A stretch of DNA of 64,000 bases from Maribacter caenipelagi (GTDB taxonomy: Bacteria; Bacteroidota; Bacteroidia; Flavobacteriales; Flavobacteriaceae), in assembly GCF_004364175.1 (NCBI RefSeq), contig NZ_SNZW01000016.1, positions 92,693 to 156,692 on the forward strand. Direction: 5' to 3'. The notes under the pieces are model-generated. The model did no database searches. It was given only the letters and a program-made list of their open reading frames with translations, and was not told where the DNA came from. Shown piece by piece: positions 48,301-56,900 of the stretch; position 1 is the stretch's first letter; every line of letters starts with the position of its first letter. The translations under genes were made by a program, and so were the position numbers.

Positions 48301-48883
48301 CAGTATTTAAGTTTTGTCCGTTGCCCTGTGGGTCACCACCACCGCCACCATCACCAATTGAAATATACAAATATCCATCAGGACCGAACGCAATTTTACC
48401 GCCATTATGGTTTGAATCTGATTGGTTTTTAGTGAATTGTGCTATTATTAATCTAGAGTTTGGATTAATTATGTTTGGGTTTGAATTATCAACTTGAAAC
48501 CTTGCAATGTTAATTCTGTAGTTACTAGGTTGATCTATATAGTACACAAAAATGTAACCGTTAGTAGTATAATTAGGGTGAAAAGCAAGACCTAAAAGTC
48601 CAATTTCTTGACCAGTACTGTATGATACTATTGAGGAGATATCTAAGAATGTACTTTGTTCTTGAGCAGTAACATTTTCTTTGTTAGGAAATACTTTTAT
48701 TAGCCCAGGTTGCTCAACCACAAACATACGGTTAGTACCATCTACACTACCTTGAATTTCAGTCGCAAAATTAAATGAGAGGTTAGGGAAGGCGTTTTCA
48801 TATGATACTTGAGAGTATAAAAAGGTATTTATAAAAGTAAAAAACAATAATAACCAATACTTAAACGTAAGTTCAGTGTTCAT
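45395..48883 (-). CDS. Secreted PQQ-dependent sugar dehydrogenase with WD/Kelch-like repeats, TSP3 repeats and T9SS tail
   Basis: This 1162-residue protein starts with a signal peptide (about 1-25). The GSDH/hedgehog-interacting-like propeller (about 28-400) has the catalytic His in SNHNGGKIAFGPDGYLY near 158, then IGDGGGGGDP, WGIRNTWKFSFDP and VGQNSYEEINLIVKGGNFGW. A second beta-propeller of repeats spaced about 45 residues follows, about 420-765 (IAGSFNSAGGIS, NNIAKWNGTSWSALSSGTNG). Next come an Ig-like part, two thrombospondin type 3 calcium repeats at about 855-920 (DDDGDGVNNTNDLCPNT, DDDGDGILNVDDNCPNT) and a T9SS type A sorting domain from about 1080 (PIIYPNPVGNSLSI to GIYFLRLKND). It should oxidise an aldose or related sugar outside the cell with PQQ. 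Unlike the two paralogs downstream, it has no CxxCH heme motif, so its electron acceptor must be separate. Confidence 0.9.
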   Translation of the reverse strand: MNTELTFKYWLLLFFTFINTFLYSQVSYENAFPNLSFNFATEIQGSVDGTNRMFVVEQPGLIKVFPNKENVTAQEQSTFLDISSIVSYSTGQEIGLLGLAFHPNYTTNGYIFVYYIDQPSNYRINIARFQVDNSNPNIINPNSRLIIAQFTKNQSDSNHNGGKIAFGPDGYLYISIGDGGGGGDPQGNGQNLNTVFGSILRLDVDVDGSNPIETNPELPNGNYEIPSDNPGVGQSGLDELYAWGIRNTWKFSFDPTGNLWGSDVGQNSYEEINLIVKGGNFGWNRFEANTEPSYGRETSLSTSPDIKPIFFYDHSASDLSITGGYTYRGSLTSNSIKNKYVYGDYVSGRVWALEYNASNGVTSNELLFKTNGEFISTFGEDEAGELYFSDYGTNAKLFKLTETITGPVTTPVNGIGEWKSLSSGTDGIVQSITSSTNGKSYIAGSFNSAGGISTSDLATLSNTEVWASLGSDIEGSVLAIALSPDGTLYIAGDFTKVSGIEANNIAKWNGTSWSALSSGTNGPISTIAFNEIGTLFIGGVFTTAGGLNANNIAKWENETWSLLTDASTNISGTNNEVRSIHIDNNNRVYIGGNFDTAGGISATRIALWNGSNWFALGSGTSGFVQAMDSAGDYLYVGGNFAIAGDKTVNRIARYHKNNNTWEALGTGVSGNVNTITSSGSYLYVGGTFDTASDNGTIDKVVNNIARWSTQNGWQALGTATNVGVDIRVNTMQFIKNDTELLVGGNFSTAGNINANNIAIWGEIFCTDESVIPEYLINGTWDSGSNNLTLEEGDAITLSILPNDISFTISLPGGSVVNNDYLIENLNSSQSGTYTFTTSEGCTTDFILTISGTNNDGDDDGDGVNNTNDLCPNTAAGETSDTNGCSSAQLNNIGDDDGDGILNVDDNCPNTPDGEIVDEKGCKVTSYPANQFKITSTGTSCISSDNGFIFIESLNDEEFHATITGEGENRTIAFTETLTIADLAKGEYNLCMSSSTSTNYQNCSKIVITEPLPLNVLLDFDALTNSANIKMNGAEEYTVQVNGKSFKTKKSQINVPLLDETNTISISTNQLCQGKFEETIYLGKTPIIYPNPVGNSLSIDLKSLTMNQVEIAIFTESGILVYSNNYQVEQPIIEINTSLLSSGIYFLRLKNDNFNKSFKLLKQ

Positions 48884-48913
48884 TTATACGTGTCGGGGAT
48901 TAAAATTACCCGC

Positions 48914-48921
48914 CAAAGATA
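48914..48921 (-). promoter_or_regulatory. -7 element TATCTTTG of the dehydrogenase-lipoprotein operon
   Basis: An exact TAnnTTTG match on the minus strand ends 30 nt before the ATG at 48883. A TTG lies about 25 nt further upstream, a little too far for an ideal -33 element. Confidence 0.5.
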
Positions 48922-49004
48922 GAGAATAACTGACCAGATTTTAACTCAATTAAATCTTATATGTATTATTAGTAATAACTTTTTAGAAGTAATTACTATC
49001 AAAA

Positions 49005-50537
49005 TTATAGAGCATTATAAATTTTATCAGCTAATATTTCACTGCTCCAAATAATTCGTCCACAGTGCTCTAGATGCCAAAGTGCGCGATCTTTAATTAA
49101 ATTTCCTGCAAGCATAGGTCCTGCGATATAAAGATTTTCAGAAGCTTGTAAATTTTCATTTATTTTAATTCCAATCTTAGAATCATTTATAGTCGCAAGA
49201 TTCTTGTCGAAGATGTTTTTAAATAAATCAGGAATATGTTCATTTTCTAAATTAATGCTACCAAGACAATTAATTACAATATGAAAATTATCTTTCTGAT
49301 TCGAATCATTATTTTCGGGTGAGTCAAAATTTAATTTGAAGTAATCTTTTTCGAGTTCTAAGTTTTGAAATCTACCTTTAATTTGAGTAAATTTTTTCTC
49401 TTCCATTAATTGGTCGATGACGGATAAATAATGAACACCCGCACATCTTTGTCTTCTGCCAATTTGATTTCCATGAGTACAAGCAAATTTTATTAACTCA
49501 TCTTTATTCAATTTAGGCAATAAATTACCAAAACCTTTAGAAATAACCCCAACTGTAGAGGCTGCTCCTAAATTTATACTATCGGCGAGGTCTAAATCTT
49601 TATTAACAGCCAGGGCAATCTGGTCTGCAGTAATATTTTTAGCATCCTTTAATCTGTCTAAGTTAACAGTGCTAAAACTAGTTAATTTATTGTGATTTAT
49701 ACGACCATCAGGCATAGTGCCATGGGTAGATAAACATGTAAATGTATTTGTGCCTTGTTTAAATTGTGGTTGGTCAAATATTCTATAAATTGCTTCTAAG
49801 CCACTTGCATTGGCGCCTAAAACTAAAATATTTGAATTAAGCTCTTTTTTACTTCTTTCGGCGAGAACATTTACAACCTCTTTTATATTTGTTTCTATTG
49901 TAGGCAAATACAAATTGTTGATATACTTTAAAGTGGATGCGACGTTATTTTTATCTTCAAATAATTTTTTATTAGGAAGAGATCCTGCAGATAAAATTAC
50001 TTTATCACATTCTAAAGTAGATTTGTCAATAAAATCTATAACAAAACCATTTTCAGTTTTTTGAAGGTCAATAGCTTCATTTTTTATTTCCTTTAGAGTA
50101 ATGTGTTTTGAGTTATTTGCTTTTGTGATTTGATTTTTTACCTGTTCTTTTATATACTTGCCAAAAAAGAATCTAGGTACATATAAGTCATCCCAATCAC
50201 CGGTGTCTATATTTTTCTTATTATTGTCTATCCAAATTTTTGAAAGTTCACCACCATTAAAAATAAAAGTTTCTAATAATTCATTTAAATTTTCATTTAA
50301 CCAATTTTTAAAATTCGTTCTATGTGATTCAATCGGAATAAAACTTTTAAGATCGTTAATTAGTAATACGGCTTCTCCAGATTGTTTTCCATAAGGAATA
50401 CCGCTGTAGAAATTATCTGTTTTATCTATTAGGTATAAATCTACTTTCTTAGTAGCCATTAATAATTTTTCTATCAATGGAATTAAGGTATAACTTGTAG
50501 CGATTCCGGCACCGATAAATGAAATTTTTTCGGACAT
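49005..50537 (-). CDS. FAD/NAD(P)-binding protein, YdhS-like
   Basis: This 510-residue cytoplasmic protein has an N-terminal dinucleotide-binding motif (ISFIGAGIATSYTLIPLIEK). It also has the segment YSGIPYGKQSGEAVLLIND typical of the FAD-NAD(P)-binding family (NAD_binding_9), the segment KVILSAGSLPNKK, a second nucleotide site NILVLGANASGLEAIYRI and a C-terminal LYIAGPMLAGNLIKDRALWHLEHCG. It is related to YdhS and to HCGxIxxL proteins; the exact reaction is unknown. It is a single-gene unit. Upstream is a 12-bp palindrome AAAGATATCTTT (50583-50594) with a near -7 sequence (TATCTTTC) on the minus strand. Confidence 0.85.
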   Translation of the reverse strand: MSEKISFIGAGIATSYTLIPLIEKLLMATKKVDLYLIDKTDNFYSGIPYGKQSGEAVLLINDLKSFIPIESHRTNFKNWLNENLNELLETFIFNGGELSKIWIDNNKKNIDTGDWDDLYVPRFFFGKYIKEQVKNQITKANNSKHITLKEIKNEAIDLQKTENGFVIDFIDKSTLECDKVILSAGSLPNKKLFEDKNNVASTLKYINNLYLPTIETNIKEVVNVLAERSKKELNSNILVLGANASGLEAIYRIFDQPQFKQGTNTFTCLSTHGTMPDGRINHNKLTSFSTVNLDRLKDAKNITADQIALAVNKDLDLADSINLGAASTVGVISKGFGNLLPKLNKDELIKFACTHGNQIGRRQRCAGVHYLSVIDQLMEEKKFTQIKGRFQNLELEKDYFKLNFDSPENNDSNQKDNFHIVINCLGSINLENEHIPDLFKNIFDKNLATINDSKIGIKINENLQASENLYIAGPMLAGNLIKDRALWHLEHCGRIIWSSEILADKIYNAL

Positions 50538-50670
50538 AGATTGATTATGAATATTTACTCAAAAATGAACATTATTTGAGAGAAAGATATCTTTTTTCTG
50601 AACAATTGGTTTAACTAGTAAATAAAATCGACATCTAACAATTTCGTAGTCATCGATATTAAATTTTAAT

Positions 50671-50702
50671 AAAAAAAGCCTGATGCGATCAGGCTTTTTT
50701 TT
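50671..50702 (-). terminator. Strong terminator directly after the tRNA-like gene
   Basis: AGCCTGAT and ATCAGGCT (3-nt GCG loop) are flanked by seven A and seven T bases, giving a bidirectional intrinsic terminator. On the minus strand it begins two bases after the tRNA-like 3' end, as expected of a tRNA transcription unit. Confidence 0.92.
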
Positions 50703-50703
50703 G

Positions 50704-50793
50704 CGGAGGAAGAAGGGATTCGAACCCTCGAAGGCGTTAACCTTACAAGTAAAATACATTACTTGCTACAATAGACCACTCTGCCATTCCTCC
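50704..50793 (-). tRNA. Class II (Ser/Tyr-like) tRNA with non-canonical anticodon arm; possibly degenerate
   Basis: The minus strand folds as a class II tRNA. It has a 7-bp acceptor GGAGGAA/TTCCTCC, discriminator G73 as in serine tRNAs, D-arm GCAGAGTGGTCTATTGT with the GG pair, a variable arm stem AAGG/CCTT, and a T-arm GAGGG-TTCGAAT-CCCTT. Two things are odd. First, the anticodon arm (GCAAG to CTTGT) encloses 12 bases instead of 7 and can pair further to an 8-bp stem with a 6-base loop, so no normal anticodon can be read. Second, one extra C separates the T-stem from the acceptor. CCA is not encoded. The adjacent terminator argues for a transcribed unit. It could be a decayed tRNA-Ser or a conserved unusual tRNA. 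Confidence 0.6.
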
Positions 50794-50883
50794 AAGTTGT
50801 ACAAAAAAACGACATATAATTTTATTTATTGTCTTCTATTACTTTTTTATCTAAAAAAAGTTCTGAATGATTATAGGTTGAGG

Positions 50884-50891
50884 TAAATTTG
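50884..50891 (+). promoter_or_regulatory. Distal candidate -7 element TAAATTTG
   Basis: An exact TAnnTTTG match lies within an 11-bp direct repeat, GGTAAATTTGT (50883-50893), that recurs at 50949-50959. A possible -33 (TTCTG) lies 18 nt upstream. It could be a second start site for the large dehydrogenase gene. Confidence 0.4.
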
Positions 50892-50949
50892 TATAATTGA
50901 ACTATATCGTAAATAAACCCCTTTGAACGATATTAATATTTGAACACGG

Positions 50950-50957
50950 TAAATTTG
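50950..50957 (+). promoter_or_regulatory. Proximal candidate -7 element TAAATTTG
   Basis: An exact consensus match 38 nt before the ATG at 50996. TTTG at 50922-50925 lies 24 nt upstream, slightly longer than the usual spacing. It is the most likely promoter of the gene. Confidence 0.5.
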
Positions 50958-50995
50958 TTTTTTTTTGTTGTTTGAATTAACCTAGAAGTCTTAAA

Positions 50996-53900
50996 ATGAG
51001 AAAAGTTTCTTACAAGAATATGTTACAGAACAAAAAGAATGTTGCCCTAACTTCTTTGGTCATAGTAATGTCTGCAGTTGGAATGAGTTTTGGCCCAATG
51101 TTTTTTGGTCCAGGTCTAACAGAAGCAGAACCTATTGGTAATTATTTGGATGGTGTATTTCCTAATACAGGTTTTACACAAGATCCTTATGTGGTTGCTT
51201 ATCCAAATCTGGATTTTGATACACCTTTGAATTTTAATGTTGTACCGGGTCAGAACAAGATTATTGTTGGTCAAAGAGACGGTAAGGTATTTTGGTTTGA
51301 CGATGCAGATAATACCACGGTAAAAAATACGGTGATCGATTTATCAAATGTTGTCGGAGGACAAGTTTGGGATGGCGGATTTTTAGGATTGTCAATTCAC
51401 CCAGATTTTGGAGATGGAGTACACAACTTTTTCTATGTCTATTATAGTACTGCATCTAACGACACAACTTTAGAGCAGCCACTCGGTTTTTATTGTGGTG
51501 AAGAGAAGTTTCACGGGAATTACTTAGTATTAGAAAGATTCGAGGTAAATCCAGCAACAATGGTTGCCGTGCCAAATACAAGGGAAAGGATGATTCAGCG
51601 TCAATTATATAATACTACGCACCGTGGTGGTGGTATGGAGTTTGGTAATGATGGCTACTTATGGTTAACAACAGGTGATCAAGCAGCATATATTAATGCA
51701 CAACAAATAGATGAGAATTTAGATGGTGGTGTATTACGTATAGATGTTGATATGATTGGTGGTACTACTAGTCATGCGCCGATTCGTATTCTTGGTAACC
51801 AAGCAGGGGAGGCTGATGAATTTTCTGGTATAGGATATTATATTCCTAACGATAACCCTTTTAATGATGGTTCAGGGGCAGTTTTTGAAGAGTATTTTAC
51901 TTTAGGTCATAGAAATCCACATAGAATGACCAAAGATAGTGCTACAGGTATATTCTATATTGGCGAAGTAGGTGAAGATAGTCATGAAGAAATTAATATT
52001 GTGGATCCAGCATCGCCCGGTTTAAACTATGGCTGGCCTTTATTTGAGGCAAATGCCCCTTATACACCAAGAACAAATGCAGGAGATGTATGTTTAACTC
52101 AGTTATATAATAACATGGCGCATACCGGGCCTTTAGTGCAGTTTCCTAGGGCAGAGGCAAATGCAATAATTGGTGGTTATGTATATAGAGGTCAAGATTA
52201 TAATGACCTTACTGGTTCATATATCTGTGGTGATTATGGTGTAGGTGGTGAAATTTGGAAGGTTGATATAGGAGCAAATAATACCTATACTTCTTTAGGA
52301 AATTTTGCTCCTGGTAATATGGTATCTTGGGGTCAAGATTATGATGGTGAATTGTATATTCTTAGTCAAGGGGCTGGTGTTAAGTTATATAAACTTAGAT
52401 CACCAGAAGCTACTAACTATAGCAATCTGCCTCAAAATTTAAGTGATACAGGCATCTTTACTGATATGACCAACTTAACCGTTAGAGAGGGTGTTATACC
52501 TTACGAAGGTATTGATCCTTTCTGGTCAGACGGTGCTCTTAAAAAAAGATGGTTGGCAATACCAAATGATGGAACACATGATACTCCAGCAGAACAAATT
52601 GCCTATTCAGAAGATGGTGTTTGGGAATTTCCTGTAGGTAGTGTACTAATCAAGCATTTTGATTATCCAATTGATGAGAATGATCCAAGTGTTGTTAAAA
52701 GAATGGAAACCAGATTTTCTATCAAAGGTAGTGATGGTGAATTTTATTTTGTGACTTATAATTGGAATGAAGCGCAGACCGATGCTGTTTTACAAGAAGA
52801 TGGTTTAGATGAGCCAGTATTGGTAACTGAAGTTGGAGGAGGTACGAGAACAGATACTTGGCACTTTCCAAATAATGGAGAATGTGTTACCTGTCATAAT
52901 GATATATCTCAAGGAACGCTTGGCGCTCGATCAAGATATTTAAATACCGACTATGATTACGCTGATAAAGGTGGTGTAGTTGGTAATCAATTAGTTACGC
53001 TAAGTGAATTAGGTATTTTAGACGCTACTATTACAGATACTGATACCCCTGGTATTTTAACTCATACTTCAATTAACGATGTAAATGGAACTTTAGATGA
53101 TAAGGCAAGGTCATATTTAGATTTAAATTGTGCTTATTGTCACCAAGAGGGTACAAATAACCGTGGTGATTTTGATTTAAGATTGTTTAAAACATTAAAT
53201 CAAACAGGATTATTGACTGCAGGTGTTAATGAACCGTTGGGTGTAACACCAGATGAAAAAATTGTATTTGCTGGCGATGCCAATAAATCAGTGCTTTGGC
53301 ATAGAACAAATAGTGTTGTTCCAGGTCAAGCGATGCCTCCATTGGCTAAAAATAGAGTTGATGAACAAGGTGTAGCTATGCTTCAAGATTGGATCAACAG
53401 TTTAGTAGAACCATTAGCTGCACCTGATACGGGTACATACAGAATAGTTAATGTGGAGTCAGGTCAAACCTTACAAGTTGATGGTGGTGCTACTAACAAT
53501 ACTGCTAATGTCCTTCAAGGTGGATATCAAGGTGTAGATAGTCAGCATTTTATATTAGAAAATGCTTATGCTGGTTATTTTGAACTTCGTGCAGTACACA
53601 GTGATAAATACTTAGATGTAGCTGGTTTTGGAGCTGCACAAAATGTAAATGTATGGCAGTATGATGGTAATGGTAGTGATGCTCAACAATGGGAAGTGTT
53701 AGGTGTTGGTAATGATGAATACCATATTGTAAATTCTCGTACTGGAAAATATTTAGGCGTACAAACAGATGGTAACGTTGCAGTTCTAGATGATGATGGA
53801 ACCGATATATTTAAATGGAGATTTGATGATATAGGTGCTGTTGTTGAGAGAGAAATTGTTCTCGATGTTGATATTCTTACTACTAGCGAAGATGAAGATA

Positions 53901-56900
53901 TAGCACAGTTTCAAGTTTCTCTTGGCGCTGAACCTACAGGTGATGTTGAGTTAGATTTAACAGTAATATTAAATGCTGATGAAATTTTATTGTCCGAGGC
54001 GATATTGACTTTTACTAATGCTAATTGGAACCTTCCGCAAACTGTTGATGTTACTGGGGTAGACGATGTAGATGTAGATGGTCCTCAAGATTTTCAAATT
54101 CAAATTAGAGCGAATGAAAATTCTATAGATGCTGATTATATTGGTACTACGATAATATTAGATGGAGTTAATTCTGATAACGATGGTGGTGGTGTAGCAC
54201 CACCAAACCCAGGTATTTATAGAATAGTTAACAAAAATAGCGGACAAACTCTAGAAGTTTTGGCATCTAGTTTAGACAATGAGGCTAACGTTCAGCAAGG
54301 TCCTTACCAAGGTGTTGATAATGAGCATTTTGAAATTGACTATGATGGTGCTGGTTACTATTCATTTATTGCACAACATAGTTTGAAAGCAATGGATGTT
54401 GCTGGTATAGGAGCTGGAGTTGGTGTCAATGTTTGGCAATATGATTTTAATGGTACTAACGCACAACTTTGGGAAATAGTTGATACTGGCGATGGAGATA
54501 ATACTTTTTTTATAATCAGTAAATCTACTGGTAACTATCTTAGAATTTCTCCAGAAGGTAATATTGAAGTTGTTGCTAATCTGAATACAGATATTTTTAA
54601 ATGGACATTCTTGCCTATCGGTACTCCTGCTAGTGCCGGTGTTAACGTAAGTAAAGATGTTGTAGTTGTTGATGAAGATTTAGATACAGATTCTTTTAAT
54701 GTAACCTTGAATACTTCGCCTAATGGTCAAGTTGTTCTTGAATTTAATGTGGTACTTGGTGCTGATGAATTTACGCTGGATCAAACGCAATTAATTTTCG
54801 ATGCAACAAACTGGGATACGCCACAAACGGTTGTAGTAACAGGTGTTGATGATGCTATTGTCGATGGAGTACAAGATTTAATATTTGATGTGCTTGTAGT
54901 TGACCCTGTTGTCGATACAAATTACGAAGGACTTGGTACAACTGTTAAAGGTTTAAACTATGACAATGATGGTGGTGACAATGGTGCTCCAATAGTTGGT
55001 GAATATAGACTTGTAAACGTACAGACGCAGAATACTATAAGAGCTGCAAATGGAGGGTTAATTCAAGAAACGAACTTAGAAACTGGTGCTTATGATGGGG
55101 CAGCTTATCAAGAGTTTGAATTGGAAGATGTTGGAGATGGGTATTATGCCCTAAGAACTTTACATACAGCTGATCAATACCTCGATGTGCAGTTTTCTAA
55201 TACTGATCCAGGTGCTAATATTTGGCAGTATACTTTTAATGGGTCAAATGCACAATTATGGCAAATTGTTGATGCCGGTAATAATACCTATCATGTAATA
55301 AGTAAGTTAAGTGGTTATTATTTAACAGAAGATGTAAATGGTAACGTATATGTTGATGAAGATAACGGTGGGGATATCTATAGATGGCAATTCTTAAATA
55401 CAGGTTTTGCTCCTGTTGCAAATTCAACTGCAGATATTCTAACAGGTAATGAGGACCTTACAGTACAATTTTCTAGTACTGGTTCTACCGATGACAAAAA
55501 TGATATAGTGTCTTATCTATGGGATTTTGGCAATGGTGATATTTCAAATGAGGCTAATCCAGAATACATTTTCGAAGATGGCGGTTCATACGATGTTATT
55601 TTAACAATAGAAGATGGAGATGGTTATACAGATGTTGCCGATGCTCTTACAATAGAGGTAAATGGGGCACCTATTGCTAATGCATCTTCCAATTTGAGCG
55701 GTGGTGAGGCTACTATAGATATAGTTTTTACAGGTGATCAGTCTGCAGATGATGTAGGTATCGAATCTTATTTATGGACATTTGAACCTGGCGAGACATC
55801 TATTGCTGTAAATCCTACTTACACATTTACAACAGAAGGGACTTATGAAGTTACCTTAACGGTTACTGATGAAGGAGGCTTAGAAGACACAACAACATTA
55901 GAAATAACAATAACCGCGCCTAATCAAGCTCCGGTGGCAGTTGCATCTTCAAATGTTGCAGGTGGTATTGTTCCTCTTGAAGTTGAATTTATTGGAGATC
56001 AGTCTACAGATGATGTAGGGGTTGAATCTTACTTATGGACGTTTGAGCCAGGTGAAACATCTACTGAGGCTAATCCAACTTATACCTTTAATGATATAGG
56101 TGTCTATACAGTAGAGTTAACAGTTACCGATATAGAAGGACTAGAGAGTACAACAACAATTGATATTACAGTAACAGCGGACAATGAAGCTCCAGTTGCA
56201 GTTGCCTCTTCTAATGTAATGACAGGTGATGCACCTTTAGAAGTGCAATTTACTGGTGATCAATCAACTGATGATGTAGGTGTAGTATCTTATTTATGGA
56301 CATTTGAGATGGGGCAAACATCAACAGAGGCTAACCCAACGTATACATTTACTACAGAAGGTACTTATATAGTTACTATGGTAGTAACTGATGCTGGTGG
56401 TTTGGAAGATACTACGACTGTTGAGATTATAGTAACAGTAGATGAAACCCCTGTTGCTGTTGCTTCAGCTAGTGTGACACAAGGTGAAGCGCCTTTAGAG
56501 GTTCAGTTTACCGGTGATCAATCTACAGGTGTAAATGAGATTGTTTCATATGCTTGGGATTTTGGTAATGGTGATACATCAACAGAGGCAAACCCAACAT
56601 ATACTTATACTACTCCGGGTACTTTTGATGCAACATTAATAGTTACGGATAGTGAAGGGTTAACAGGAACATCTACTATTGAGATTACCGTTGGTGGTGT
56701 TGTAGTAGAAAACCCTACAGCTGTAGCTTCTGCTGATGTAACTAGTGGTGATGCTCCATTGGTTGTGTCATTTACTGGAGATCAATCAACAAGTGTAAAT
56801 GAGATAGTTTCATATGAATGGGATTTTGGTGATGGTGAAACTTCAACAGAAGCGAACCCCACATACATTTATAATACGCCAGGTACGTTTATCGCAACAT

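Noticed and set aside
50704..50793. Reading GTA in the tRNA-like loop as a tyrosine anticodon
   Set aside because: The base after it would be T instead of a purine, the loop size would be wrong and the discriminator is G rather than A.
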